Shown here: positions 8,804-17,793 of the stretch, one piece after another
Layout of the letters: each line of letters opens with the position of its first letter
Numbering within the stretch: position 1 is the first letter of the stretch
Source of the DNA: CAVTJL01 sp963735065
Lineage (GTDB): Bacteria; Pseudomonadota; Alphaproteobacteria; Geminicoccales; Geminicoccaceae
Assembly (NCBI GenBank): GCA_963735065.1
Contig: CAVTJL010000001.1
Location: forward strand, 806,001 to 870,000
Direction: 5' to 3'
Length of the DNA stretch: 64,000 nucleotides
Position numbers and translations under genes: made by a program
Notes under the pieces: model-generated
The model's input: only the letters and a program-made list of their open reading frames with translations
What the model was told of the DNA's origin: nothing
The model's database searches: none

Positions 8804-9001
8804 ATGAGCAGGACAATCCGGATCGGCGCGGCGGCGGTGGCCATCGTGGCCGTGGGCGCCATCGGGGCGATCACCGCCAGAGCCGAGGGCCATCTGCATC
8901 TGCACCGGATCGTGCGCACCATGCTGGTCGACACCCATCTGGAGCACGCGCCGGCAACGACGCCGGCCGCGCCTCCGGCGCCGCAGGCTCCCAAGGGCTG
9001 A
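8804..9001 (+). CDS. Small exported Ala/Pro-rich protein of unknown function
   Basis: 65 residues: a basic N-terminus, a hydrophobic Ala/Val/Gly segment at about 7-24 ending in a plausible signal-peptidase site (ARA), then a His-rich stretch and an Ala/Pro-rich tail. The ORF is not conserved in any family I recognise. A perfect 28-nt hairpin placed just after its stop, between it and the convergent gene, supports a real transcription unit. It probably acts in the periplasm if it is expressed. Confidence 0.5.
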   Translation: MSRTIRIGAAAVAIVAVGAIGAITARAEGHLHLHRIVRTMLVDTHLEHAPATTPAAPPAPQAPKG

Positions 9002-9012
9002 GCACGAGGAGA

Positions 9013-9040
9013 GGACGGTCGCCGCGAGCGGCGACCGTCC
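9013..9040. terminator. Bidirectional terminator-like hairpin between convergent genes
   Basis: A perfect 12-bp stem (GGACGGTCGCCG / CGGCGACCGTCC) with loop CGAG fills the 42-bp space between the small exported gene (ends 9001) and the convergent secreted-protein gene (ends 9044). It could terminate both. There is no long T-run. Confidence 0.6.
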
Positions 9041-9043
9041 GGC

Positions 9044-9655
9044 TCACTTGCGCACCAGCACGAAGGTGACGTCCTCCAGGGCCTTGGCCATCTGGGCGCT
9101 GGCCGGATCGTTCGGGTCCACCGCCATCACCGAGCGCATCTCGAGACGGTCGCCGGCGAGCGTGCCCTTCATCTCGGAGTCACTGTCCTCACCGAGCACG
9201 ATGTCGACCTGATCGCCCGTCTGCGTCCAGCTGCCCTGCTCCACGTCCTCGGGGGTGTCGCCGGTCTTCGAGATCACCTCGCCGCCGGGCCGCAGCTCGA
9301 TCGTCGCGTCGGCCAGCACCTTGGCGTTCTCCTGCAGCATGCTCTTGAAGAAGGCCTGGGGATCCTCCGCGAGCTGCCGCATGCTGTCGACGGCCTGCTT
9401 CAGCCGGGCGGCGCCGGCAGGATTCTTGGCCTGCAGCTCCGCCACCTGGGCCTCGGCCTTCTCGATCGTCGCCTGCATCTTCTGGCGCTGCTCGGGCGTG
9501 TAGGCGGACGCCATGGCGGCCGAGGCCTTCTCGACATAGGCCGCGTTCGAGGCGGGATCGAAGCGCCAGACACCGGTGACGTCGGCAGCGAGCACGACGG
9601 CCGGGGCAAGCGCCAGCACGGCCGCAGCGCAGGCGAGACGAAGAAGAATGCGCAC
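9044..9655 (-). CDS. Secreted hypothetical protein
   Basis: 203 residues from GTG 9655, chosen because GGAGGT lies eight bases upstream and the product then begins with a standard signal peptide (basic start, hydrophobic core to about residue 22, cleavage near VLAAD). The mature part opens with GVWRFDPAS, has a long charged helix (about 40-110) and a C-terminal beta-rich half ending in a hydrophobic strand. The beta half recalls small lipocalin-like proteins. Function is unknown; the protein is probably periplasmic. Confidence 0.75.
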   Translation of the reverse strand: MRILLRLACAAAVLALAPAVVLAADVTGVWRFDPASNAAYVEKASAAMASAYTPEQRQKMQATIEKAEAQVAELQAKNPAGAARLKQAVDSMRQLAEDPQAFFKSMLQENAKVLADATIELRPGGEVISKTGDTPEDVEQGSWTQTGDQVDIVLGEDSDSEMKGTLAGDRLEMRSVMAVDPNDPASAQMAKALEDVTFVLVRK

Positions 9656-9751
9656 GAGATACCTCCGGTCTGGCTGGAAGCGGCGAACCTTAGCGCTCCG
9701 CGCCGGCCACCCCAAGCGGCCGGCGCACCCGAGAGCGCAGGCCCGGTCGGC

Positions 9752-11713
9752 TCAGGCGACGATGCCGCGAGCGAGGAAGGCGGACATGCGCCTCGAGAAG
9801 GCACCCGGGTCGGGGATGGGCTCGCCCTCGATGATGCGCGCCTGGTCGAGCAGCAGATGCGCCAGATCGTCCAGCTCCTGGCCCTTGGTCTCGTCCTTGG
9901 CACGCCCGGCCATGCGCCGGATCAGCTCGTGCTTGCCGTTGATCTCGAGCACGCGCTTGCTCAGCTGGTCGACCTGGCTGTGCTGCTTGAGGAAGCGCTC
10001 GAGGCGAAGGTCGATGCCCTGCTCCTCGGCCACGAGGCAGACGGCGCTGTCCCTGAGCCGCTTGCTGAGGCGCACGTCCTTGACCTCGTCGCCCAGCCCC
10101 ACCTTGATCTTGGCGATGAGGCGCTTGATGTCCTCGTCATAGAGCTCGTCCGGCGTCTCGATCCGCTCCTCGCCGCCCTTGACCTTGGCGAGGTCGACCT
10201 CGCCCCGGGTCAGCGACATGAAGGGCTTGCCCTTGAAGTCCTTGACCTCGGGCAGCCAGAACTCGTCGACCGCGTCCTCGAGCAGCAGCACCTCCACGCC
10301 CTTGGCCAGCGCCTCCTCGAGCTGCGGGCTGGTGCGCAGCGCCTCGGCGCTCTCGCCGCTGATGTAGAGGATGGCGTCCTGGCCTTCCTTCATGCGGCCC
10401 ACATACTCCTCGAGCGAGACCCAGCCGGTGCCGGCCGTGCTCTTGAAGCGGGTGAGCTCGAGCAGCCGCTCGCGGTTCTCCTGGTCCTCGTAGAGGCCCT
10501 CCTTGAGGACGGCGCCGAAATCGGCCCACCAGTCCACATAGCTCTTGGCCTCGGGCTTCTCGTCCTTCTCGTCCTTGCCGTCCGCCTCGCCATCGGCGGC
10601 CTGGGGCTCCGGCTCGTCCTTGGCGCGGCGGGCCAGCTCGTCCAGCATGCGCTTGGTCAGCACCTTGCGCATGCGGGCGATGACGGCGCCGTGCTGCAGG
10701 GTCTCGCGGCTGACGTTGAGCTGGAGATCCTCGCTGTCGACCACACCCGCGACGAAGCGCAGATAGCGCGGCAGCAGCTCGGCCATCTCGTCGGTGATGA
10801 AGACGCGTCGCACATAAAGCCGCACGCCGTGGCGACGCTTCGGATCGAAGAGGTCGAAGGGCCGCATGCCCGGCGCGAAGAGCAGCGAGGTGTAGCTGAG
10901 CGTGCCCTCGGCCGTGAAATGGACCCGTGCGAACGGCTCGTCGAAGGCGTGGGCGACGTGGTGATAGAACTCCCGATACTGCTCCTCGGTGATCTCGGCC
11001 TTGGGCCGCGTCCATAGGGCCGAGGCCTGGTTGATCTGCTGCGGCTCGGCTGCCTTGGTCTTGGTGTCGCCGGCCTTGGGCTTCGCCTCGAGGATGATCG
11101 GGATGGCGATGTGGTCGGAGTAGCTGCGCACCGTCTCCCGGATCTTCCACTCGTCCAGGAACTCCTTGGCGTCCTCCTTCAGGTGGAGGGTCACCGAGGT
11201 GCCGCGCGGCCCCGGCTCCTCGGCCTCGCTCACGGTGAAGCCCGAGCGGCCGTCGGAGGCCCAGAGCCAGCCGCGCTGCTCGCCGGCCTTGCGCGAGCGG
11301 ACGATCACCTTGTCCGCCACCATGAAGACCGAATAGAAGCCCACGCCGAACTGGCCGATCAGCTTCAGATCCTGGCGCTGGTCGCCCGACATCTGCTCGA
11401 GGAAGCGGCTGGTGCCGGAGCGGGCGATCGTGCCGAGGTTGGCGACGAGGTCCTCCTGGTCCATCCCGACACCGTTGTCGGTGACCGAGATGATGCCGGC
11501 GTCGGGATCGGCCATGACGTGGATCTTGAGCTCGGGATCGTCGCCCAGCAGCTCGGGCCTCGTCAGCGACTCGTAGCGCAGCTTGTCGCACGCGTCGGAC
11601 GCGTTCGAGACCAGCTCGCGCAGGAAGATCGCGCGCTCCTTGTAGAGCGAGTTGATGACGATATCGAGGACGCGGCCGACTTCCGCCTCGAACGGCTGGA
11701 CGGTCTCCTGCAT
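9752..11713 (-). CDS. htpG: Molecular chaperone HtpG (bacterial Hsp90)
   Basis: 653 residues, the usual length. The N-terminal GHKL ATPase shows LRELVSNASDACDKLRYES, DNGVGM and the GQFGVGFYS lid motif; the middle domain begins around the ITEEQYREFYHH segment, and the client-binding/dimerisation domain is at the C-terminus. ATP-driven cytosolic chaperone for stress-labile proteins. ATG 11713 gives MQETVQPFEAEV, matching family starts; the in-frame ATG at 11749 adds twelve unconserved residues. Not obviously in an operon. Confidence 0.97.
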   Translation of the reverse strand: MQETVQPFEAEVGRVLDIVINSLYKERAIFLRELVSNASDACDKLRYESLTRPELLGDDPELKIHVMADPDAGIISVTDNGVGMDQEDLVANLGTIARSGTSRFLEQMSGDQRQDLKLIGQFGVGFYSVFMVADKVIVRSRKAGEQRGWLWASDGRSGFTVSEAEEPGPRGTSVTLHLKEDAKEFLDEWKIRETVRSYSDHIAIPIILEAKPKAGDTKTKAAEPQQINQASALWTRPKAEITEEQYREFYHHVAHAFDEPFARVHFTAEGTLSYTSLLFAPGMRPFDLFDPKRRHGVRLYVRRVFITDEMAELLPRYLRFVAGVVDSEDLQLNVSRETLQHGAVIARMRKVLTKRMLDELARRAKDEPEPQAADGEADGKDEKDEKPEAKSYVDWWADFGAVLKEGLYEDQENRERLLELTRFKSTAGTGWVSLEEYVGRMKEGQDAILYISGESAEALRTSPQLEEALAKGVEVLLLEDAVDEFWLPEVKDFKGKPFMSLTRGEVDLAKVKGGEERIETPDELYDEDIKRLIAKIKVGLGDEVKDVRLSKRLRDSAVCLVAEEQGIDLRLERFLKQHSQVDQLSKRVLEINGKHELIRRMAGRAKDETKGQELDDLAHLLLDQARIIEGEPIPDPGAFSRRMSAFLARGIVA

Positions 11714-11955
11714 GGCTCGACCAGGCTCCCCTTGAAACGACGATGGCATCCGCTGGGTGCGTGGGATTTAGGAAGCGCCTCCCGCGGCTTCAACGGTGCC
11801 GGCGCCGGGTCGAGTGTTCGCGGGCATCACGAAGCATCCGTGCCGGCCGAGGCCGGGAGGCGGCTCGCGATGGAGGCCGTCGCTCGCTCTTTGCTCTGCC
11901 GCATGCCGTCCTTGTGCTATCCGCATCGAGGGTGCCGGCGCGCGGGGAGCACAGG

Positions 11956-12852
11956 ATGACGCGACGATCGAAGATCACCCTGGAAAAGAAAAAGATCCGG
12001 CTGAGCCGGCTGGGCGATCACGGGACCGTCGGCCATTCGGCTTATCTGAAGGAGCTGGCCGACCTGCAGCTCAGGCTGCAGCGCATCCAGCAGGCCTATC
12101 TCTTCACCGGCGACAGCGCGGTCATCGTGTTCGAGGGCTGGGATGCCGCCGGCAAGGGCGGTGCCATCCGGCGCATGTCGGCCGTGCTCGACCCCCGCGG
12201 CTTCAAGGTGTGGCCGATCGCGGCGCCGCGGGCGTTCGAGAAGGAGCGCCACTATCTGTTCCGCTTCTGGGAGCGCCTGCCGCCGCAGGGCGCCATCGCG
12301 GTGTTCGACCGCTCCTGGTATGGCCGCGTGCTGGTCGAGCGCGTCGAGGCCATCGCCGCCGAGCACGAGTGGCGGCGCGCCTATGGCGAGATCAACGAGT
12401 TCGAGCGCTTCCTGCTCGACCACGGCACGCGCGTGGTGAAGCTCTTCCTGCACATTACCGAGGACGAGCAGCTGCGGCGCTTCGAGGAGCGCCTGCGCAA
12501 TCCCCTGAAGCGCTGGAAGCTCAGCTACGAGGACTTTCGCAACCGCCGCCACTGGCGGGACTATGAGCGGGCGATCGAGGACATGGTGGAGCGGACCTCG
12601 ACGAGGGGCGCGCCCTGGCACGTGATCCCGGCCAACGACAAGAAGCATGCGCGCCTCGCCTGCCTGCGGGCCATCACGGAGGTCCTGGCCGCCGGCGTGG
12701 ATCTCCGGCCGCCGCCGCTCGACGAGCGGGCGGTCGACGAGGCCAAGGCGATCTTCCGTCTCGATGCGCATGCCCTGGACGACGTCGTCCCCGCCGAGCC
12801 AGACCGGCGAGAGGCGCCCCTGCTCGAGCCGCCCTGGTCCCGGGCGCGCTGA
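11956..12852 (+). CDS. ppk2: Polyphosphate kinase 2 family protein (PPK2)
   Basis: 298 residues. The P-loop GWDAAGKGG is at 61-69 and the FDRSWYGR lid/Walker-B-like motif at 117-124, both diagnostic of PPK2, which uses polyphosphate to phosphorylate nucleoside mono- or diphosphates (or the reverse). It is a one-domain enzyme. ATG 11956 begins just before the conserved basic N-terminus; the upstream in-frame extension is not conserved. The next gene, an ATP-grasp ligase, starts about 50-140 bp downstream on the same strand and may share a transcript. Confidence 0.9.
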   Translation: MTRRSKITLEKKKIRLSRLGDHGTVGHSAYLKELADLQLRLQRIQQAYLFTGDSAVIVFEGWDAAGKGGAIRRMSAVLDPRGFKVWPIAAPRAFEKERHYLFRFWERLPPQGAIAVFDRSWYGRVLVERVEAIAAEHEWRRAYGEINEFERFLLDHGTRVVKLFLHITEDEQLRRFEERLRNPLKRWKLSYEDFRNRRHWRDYERAIEDMVERTSTRGAPWHVIPANDKKHARLACLRAITEVLAAGVDLRPPPLDERAVDEAKAIFRLDAHALDDVVPAEPDRREAPLLEPPWSRAR

Positions 12853-12903
12853 CGGCGGCGGACCTGCCGGCACGACCCTCGTGAGCCGGGCGCGCTCTCC
12901 GGT

Positions 12904-14547
12904 TTGCCGTGGCGCTCCGATCACCTACGATGGCGGATCGGAGAGAGGCCGGTCGGACCGACCATCGGCGAAAGGGCGGGCTTGGCGCGCGTGGCATCGG
13001 CAGAGCTGACGGGGATCGAGGCCAACGGATCGCAGGAGCGGGCACGATTCCGCGAGCTGCAGGCGGGCTTCGCCGAAGCCTGGCCCCACCTCGCGGCCAA
13101 TCCGAAAGCGCCGCGCACCGTGGTGGTCCTGCCCAGCCTGAGCCTCGATACCGGCGTGCTGGCCCGCATCGCGGGCGCGCATCACTATGAGGAGCGCATG
13201 CTCTGCATGCTGCTGCTTCTGCGGCTGCCGCGCACGCAGCTCGTGTTCGTCTCGAGCCAGCCTGTGGCGGAGTCGACCATCGAGTACTATCTGGGCCTGC
13301 TGCCCGGCGTGCCGCACACGCATGCGCGCGCACGCCTGCACATGATCTGCTGCCACGACGCCACCGAGCATCCGCTCGCCGAGAAGCTGCTCGGCCGGCC
13401 GCGGCTGGTGGAGCGCATTCGCGAGCTGATCCGGGATCCCGCATCGGCGCATCTGAGCTGCTTCACGGTGTCGCCGGCCGAGCGGACGCTCGCCGTGCGG
13501 CTGGGCGTGCCGATCTATGGCTGCGATCCGGATCTGGCGGATCTCGGCTCGAAGAGCGGCAGCCGCAAGATCTTCCGCGAGGCCGGCATCGGGATGCCGG
13601 CCGGCGTGGAGGACATCACGGACGAGCAGGCGCTGGCCGAAGCCTTGGCCGAGCTGCGCTCGCGCGATCCCGAGCTGCGCCGCGCCGTGGTCAAGCTCAA
13701 CGAGGGCTTTTCCGGCGAGGGCAACGCCGTCTTCTCGTTCGCGGGCGCCCCCACCGGCTCCGGCCTGCGCCGCTGGGTCGCCGGCCGGCTGCCGAAGCTC
13801 GGCTTCGAGGCCCAAGGCATGGAGTGGGAGACCTATCGGGCCAAGCTCGGCCAGATGGGCGCCATCGCCGAGGCCTTCATCGAGGGCCGGGAGAAGCGCT
13901 CGCCCTCGGCGCAGTACCGGGTCGAGCCGGACGGCTCGCTGGACATGGTGTCGACCCACGACCAGGTGCTGGGCGGACCCTCGGGGCAGATCTTCCTCGG
14001 CTGCGAGTTCCCGGCCGATCCCGCCTACCGCCTGGAGATCCAGGCGGCCGGCCGCGAGGCGGCGCTGCGGCTGCGCGAGCACGGGGTGCTGGGCCGGTTC
14101 GGCATCGACTTCATCTCGGTGCAGCGCGGCCGCCGTTGGGAGCACCACGCGATCGAGGTCAATCTCCGCAAGGGCGGCACCACGCATCCCAATCTCATGC
14201 TGCAGTTCATGACCGGCGGCGCCTATCAGCCGGCGACCGGCACGTTCGCCACGCCCACGGGGCAGCTCTGCTGCTATCACGCGTCGGACAATGTGCAGGC
14301 GGAGGCCTATCGCGGCCTGACGCCGGACGATCTCGTGGACCTGGCGCTGCTCGAGGATCTGCACTTCGACCGGGCGCGGCAGGAGGGGGTGGTGTTCCAC
14401 CTCATCGGCGCGCTCTCGGAGCTCGGCAAGCTCGGCATGGTGGCGGTCGGACCGACGCCCGAGCGGGCAGGGGAGCTGTTCCGGGCGACCATCGCCGTCC
14501 TCGATCGGGAGACCGGCAACACGGCCGACCCCGCCAAGACACCCTGA
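12904..14547 (+). CDS. ATP-grasp ligase of the PGM1-like peptide ligase family
   Basis: About 520-547 residues. The first third is a preATP-grasp-like domain (VVVLPSLSLDTGVL, then a YEERMLCMLLLLR helix). The rest is an ATP-grasp domain with KLNEGFSGEGN (ATP-binding lysine and glycine loop), EAFIEGREKRSP and a terminal EVNLRKGGTTHP metal-binding strand. Such enzymes form amide bonds through an acyl-phosphate; the characterised relative is the pheganomycin peptide ligase PGM1, but most relatives have no known substrate. The start is uncertain: TTG 12904 opens the longest frame, while TTG 12982 or GTG 12991 are closer to the conserved region. Confidence 0.75.
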   Translation: MPWRSDHLRWRIGERPVGPTIGERAGLARVASAELTGIEANGSQERARFRELQAGFAEAWPHLAANPKAPRTVVVLPSLSLDTGVLARIAGAHHYEERMLCMLLLLRLPRTQLVFVSSQPVAESTIEYYLGLLPGVPHTHARARLHMICCHDATEHPLAEKLLGRPRLVERIRELIRDPASAHLSCFTVSPAERTLAVRLGVPIYGCDPDLADLGSKSGSRKIFREAGIGMPAGVEDITDEQALAEALAELRSRDPELRRAVVKLNEGFSGEGNAVFSFAGAPTGSGLRRWVAGRLPKLGFEAQGMEWETYRAKLGQMGAIAEAFIEGREKRSPSAQYRVEPDGSLDMVSTHDQVLGGPSGQIFLGCEFPADPAYRLEIQAAGREAALRLREHGVLGRFGIDFISVQRGRRWEHHAIEVNLRKGGTTHPNLMLQFMTGGAYQPATGTFATPTGQLCCYHASDNVQAEAYRGLTPDDLVDLALLEDLHFDRARQEGVVFHLIGALSELGKLGMVAVGPTPERAGELFRATIAVLDRETGNTADPAKTP

Positions 14548-14559
14548 GCCGGCTGCCGG

Positions 14560-15357
14560 CTACGGCCCGGCCACGACCGTGTCGACCTTGGCCTCCACGA
14601 GCGCCCTTGCGAGCTCCGCCGGCGGCTCGGCGTCGGTGACGAGGATGTGCACGGCCGACAGCGGCACGATGTGGGCGAAGGCGGCGTGGCCGAACTTGCT
14701 CGCATCGGCCAGCACGATCGTGCGCTTGGCCGCAGCGATCATGTCGGCGATCATCGTGGCCTCGGCCAGGAACGACGTCGAGAGGCCGGCCGCCGCGGTG
14801 ATGCCGCCGACACCGATCACCGCCGTGTCGGCGCTGATGCCGGGGACCGAGGCGAAGCGCACCTCGCCCAGGGTCACCTGGGATTCCGACCGGTACTGGC
14901 CGCCCAGCACGTAGACGTCGCGCACGGCCTCCCCGCCCAGGACCGAGGGCAGGCTCAGATTGTTGGTCACGACCGTCAGGCCGCGCCGCGGCGTGAGCTC
15001 GGCCGCGAAGGCGCGTGTCGTCGAGCCCCCGTTGATGACCAGGGTCTCGTTGTCGTTGATCAGCATGACGGCGGCACGGGCGATGCGGCTTTTCGCCGGC
15101 CCTTCCGTCATCAGCCGCTCGGTGAAGGGGGTGTCCCGCGCGGCCAGCTGGTCGGCGGGCACGGCACCGCCATGGGTACGGGCGAGGAGGCCCTTCTCGG
15201 CCAGAAGGTCGAGATCGCGCCGGATCGTGTCGCTCGATACCTCGAACAAAGATGCAAGCTCGCTGACGGTGACCTGGCCACGCATTCTAGCCAGCCGCAC
15301 GAGCTCGGTCCGTCGCCGCGCCGGCAGGGCATTGTCTAGCGAATCGGCTTCGCTCAT
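14560..15357 (-). CDS. DeoR/GlpR-family transcriptional repressor
   Basis: 265 residues from ATG 15357. The N-terminal winged helix has the DeoR signature (VSELASLFEVSSDTIRRDL followed by KGLLARTHGGAV), and the C-terminal DeoRC sensor has INGGSTTRAFA and GVGGIT, which bind a phosphorylated sugar. It is divergent from the sugar ABC transporter/kinase/aldolase operon, so it most likely represses that operon until a sugar phosphate intermediate accumulates. Four phased 10-bp repeats in the divergent region are the best operator candidate. Confidence 0.92.
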   Translation of the reverse strand: MSEADSLDNALPARRRTELVRLARMRGQVTVSELASLFEVSSDTIRRDLDLLAEKGLLARTHGGAVPADQLAARDTPFTERLMTEGPAKSRIARAAVMLINDNETLVINGGSTTRAFAAELTPRRGLTVVTNNLSLPSVLGGEAVRDVYVLGGQYRSESQVTLGEVRFASVPGISADTAVIGVGGITAAAGLSTSFLAEATMIADMIAAAKRTIVLADASKFGHAAFAHIVPLSAVHILVTDAEPPAELARALVEAKVDTVVAGP

Positions 15358-15442
15358 CGGTCGGCCTCCAGTGGCCCGGTTCCTTCGAGATTCATAAGCC
15401 AGACCGCTTGACGATGCCACAATCGCCTGCATATTCTCCGCA

Positions 15443-15482
15443 TGAACACGCACAACAGTGCGAAAAACTGCATAACAGCGCA
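15443..15482 (+). promoter_or_regulatory. Four phased 10-bp direct repeats, candidate DeoR operator
   Basis: Four consecutive decamers (TGAACACGCA, CAACAGTGCG, AAAAACTGCA, TAACAGCGCA) share the pattern nnAACAnnGCR with one copy per helical turn. They lie 17 bp before the ATG of the binding-protein gene, immediately upstream of its ribosome-binding site, and 86 bp from the DeoR start. Direct repeats bound by oligomeric repressors are typical of DeoR-family operators. Function is inferred. Confidence 0.5.
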
Positions 15483-15498
15483 GGTCTCGGAGGTTGAG

Positions 15499-16833
15499 AT
15501 GACAGATGGAAAGAAGCCGGCCGCACCCCAGGCCGGCGCCGAGCCCATGGTCCGCCGCGAGTTCATCAAGCGCTCGGGCGTGGCCCTGGCGACGACCGCC
15601 GGGGCCGGCATCGCCACGGCCGGCGCGCCACGGCGCGCACGCGCGGCCGGGCGCACCGAGATCACCTTCGCGAGCGCCAAGTTCTTCGGCAAAGAAACGA
15701 TGGCGCAGGTGGTCGACGCCTTCAATCAGTCGCAAGGCAAGGTGCACGTCACCTATGTCGAGCTGCCGCCGCCCAGCTCGTCGACCGAGGTGCACCAGTC
15801 GCTGGTGCAGCAGCTGGCACGGCGCAACGGCAATCCGGACGTCTTCACCCAGGACATCGTGTGGATCGCGGAGTTCGCCGCGGCCGGCTGGGCGCTCTCG
15901 CTGGACGACGTCGTCGATCAGGCGGCGCGCAAGGCCTATTTCCCGGGCATCGTCGAGGCCTGCACCTGGCAGGGCAAGCTCACGGCACTGCCCTGGTATC
16001 TCGATTCCGGGATGCTTTATTACCGGACCGACCTTCTGGGCGATGCCAAGCCACCCGAGACCTGGGAGCAGCTGGTCGAGACCTCGCAGAAGCTCACGAA
16101 GGACGGCAAGGCCCGGTTCGGCTTTCTCTGGCAGGGCAAGCAGGCCGAGGTCCTGGTCTGCGATCTCGTCTCGTTCATCACATCCAACAACGGCAGGATC
16201 CTCGGCCCTGACGGCACGACCGTCGACGTGGCCGAGCCCGCCGTGGTCGAGGCCGTGCAGCTCATGCACGACACGATCGCCAAGTACAAAATAAGCCCGC
16301 AGGACGTGCTGAGCTGGGACGAGGAGCCGTCGCGGCGGCCCTTCACCGCCGGCCAGGCCGTCTTCTTGCGCAACTGGTCCTATGTCTGGTCGATCGCGCA
16401 GGACAAGGCCGAGTCGAGCGTGGTCGGCAAGGTGGGCGTGGCGCCGCTGCCGCATTTCCCGGGCGGCAAGAGCGCCGCCTGCCTCGGCGGCTATCAGTAC
16501 GGTGTGAATGCCGCCACCAAGAACCGCGACGCGGCGATCGAGTTCGTCACCTGGATGTCCTCGCCGGCGACACAGCTGCGCTTCGCGACCCAGCTCGGCC
16601 TGGCGCCGACCCGCCCGGCCGTGTTCGACGAGCCGTCGCTCGGCACCGCCCAGCCCTTCATGAAGACGCTGAAGCCGGTGTTCGTCGGCGCCACGCCGCG
16701 GCCTGTCACGCCCAAATACTCGCAGGTGACGCTGGTGCTGCAGTCGGAGGTCTCGAAGGCTCTCGTCAGCGGCGACGTCAAGAGCGCGATGGCGAGCGCC
16801 AAGTCGAAGATCGAGGCCATCGTCAAGGCGTGA
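15499..16833 (+). CDS. Sugar ABC transporter substrate-binding protein (Tat-exported)
   Basis: 444 residues, family 1 extracellular solute-binding protein. ATG 15499 has GGAGGT five bases upstream; an ATG at 15442 is in frame but lies in the repeat array. A twin-arginine motif VRREFIK (18-24), an Ala-rich hydrophobic stretch and an ARA-type cleavage site indicate folded export to the periplasm. The mature protein has the ITFASAKFFGKET opening and the late ATKNRDAAIEFVTWMSS region of disaccharide/polyol binders. It would deliver a sugar to the two permeases that follow. The sugar cannot be named from sequence. Confidence 0.92.
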   Translation: MTDGKKPAAPQAGAEPMVRREFIKRSGVALATTAGAGIATAGAPRRARAAGRTEITFASAKFFGKETMAQVVDAFNQSQGKVHVTYVELPPPSSSTEVHQSLVQQLARRNGNPDVFTQDIVWIAEFAAAGWALSLDDVVDQAARKAYFPGIVEACTWQGKLTALPWYLDSGMLYYRTDLLGDAKPPETWEQLVETSQKLTKDGKARFGFLWQGKQAEVLVCDLVSFITSNNGRILGPDGTTVDVAEPAVVEAVQLMHDTIAKYKISPQDVLSWDEEPSRRPFTAGQAVFLRNWSYVWSIAQDKAESSVVGKVGVAPLPHFPGGKSAACLGGYQYGVNAATKNRDAAIEFVTWMSSPATQLRFATQLGLAPTRPAVFDEPSLGTAQPFMKTLKPVFVGATPRPVTPKYSQVTLVLQSEVSKALVSGDVKSAMASAKSKIEAIVKA

Positions 16834-16860
16834 CGAAAGCGGCATGACGGGATCGGATCG

Positions 16861-17793
16861 ATGATGGCCGAGGCCCTGGCTCCGCGCCTCGCCGGAGGTC
16901 GGGAGCGCTGGCGGGTGGGCTCATGGCTCACGCCGCTCGTGCTCCTGCTGCCGGCCTGTGCCGCCATGCTCGGGGTCTCGGTCTATCCGATCCTGAACGG
17001 CCTCTGGCTCTCCTTTCGCGACACCTCGCTCATCTCGCAGACCGACAAGGTCATAGGCTTCGCCAACTACACCAAGCTCCTGGCCGACGGCCAGTTCTGG
17101 AACGCCTGGATCCACACGGTCGAGTTCACCGGCGCCTCGACGCTGCTCGAGACGATCCTGGGCCTCGGCATGGCGCTCGTGCTCAACGAGTGGTTCGAGG
17201 GCCGGGGCGCGGTGCGCGCCGCGATGCTGGTGCCCTGGGCCATCCCCACGGTCGTGACGTCCAAGATGTTCGGCTGGCTGTTCGACGGGCAGAACGGCCT
17301 CGTCAACCACATCCTGGTCGGGTCGGGCCTGATCTCGCACAATATCGGCTGGTACAGCTCGCCCGACTACGCGCTCCTTACCATCATCATCGCCGACGTC
17401 TGGAAGACGACGCCGTTCATGGCGCTGCTTCTCCTGGCCGGCCTGCAGACGATCCCGCGCTCGCTGGCCGAGGCCTGCTATATCGATGGTGCCAACGCCT
17501 GGCAGTATTTCTGGCACGTGCGCCTGCCACTCCTGATGCCGACGCTGCTGATCGCAGCCCTGCTGCGCGCGCTCGACGCCTTCAGGATCTTCGATCTCGT
17601 CTATGTGCTGACCGGCGGCGGCCCGGCCGACTCGACCGAGACCCTCTCGACGCTGACCTACAAGACGCTCTTCTCGGCCCTGCAGTTCGGCTACGGCTCG
17701 GCGCTGGCGACCGCGATGTTCGTTACCGAGGCCCTGATCGCCTTGGCTTTCGCGGTCTTCCTGATCCCGCGCATGCGGCGGACCTCGGCATGA
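16861..17793 (+). CDS. Sugar ABC transporter permease (MalF type)
   Basis: 310 residues with six predicted membrane segments and the ATPase-docking EAA loop at about 209-228 (EACYIDGANAWQYFWHVRLP), as in MalF/UgpA-type importers. Inner membrane subunit of the importer fed by the preceding binding protein, 27 bp upstream. Its stop overlaps the next permease by four bases (ATGA). No ATPase gene is present in the operon, so the importer must borrow an MsmK/UgpC-like ATPase from elsewhere. Confidence 0.93.
   Translation: MMAEALAPRLAGGRERWRVGSWLTPLVLLLPACAAMLGVSVYPILNGLWLSFRDTSLISQTDKVIGFANYTKLLADGQFWNAWIHTVEFTGASTLLETILGLGMALVLNEWFEGRGAVRAAMLVPWAIPTVVTSKMFGWLFDGQNGLVNHILVGSGLISHNIGWYSSPDYALLTIIIADVWKTTPFMALLLLAGLQTIPRSLAEACYIDGANAWQYFWHVRLPLLMPTLLIAALLRALDAFRIFDLVYVLTGGGPADSTETLSTLTYKTLFSALQFGYGSALATAMFVTEALIALAFAVFLIPRMRRTSA

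Noticed and set aside
15358..16845. Upstream half of a 761-residue minus-strand ORF (14560-16845)
   Set aside because: Only the part from ATG 15357 is DeoR; the rest is antisense to the binding-protein gene.
16923..17789. In-frame extension of the second permease to a 580-residue ORF
   Set aside because: The extension overlaps the first permease in another frame and is Arg-rich; the permease starts at ATG 17790.
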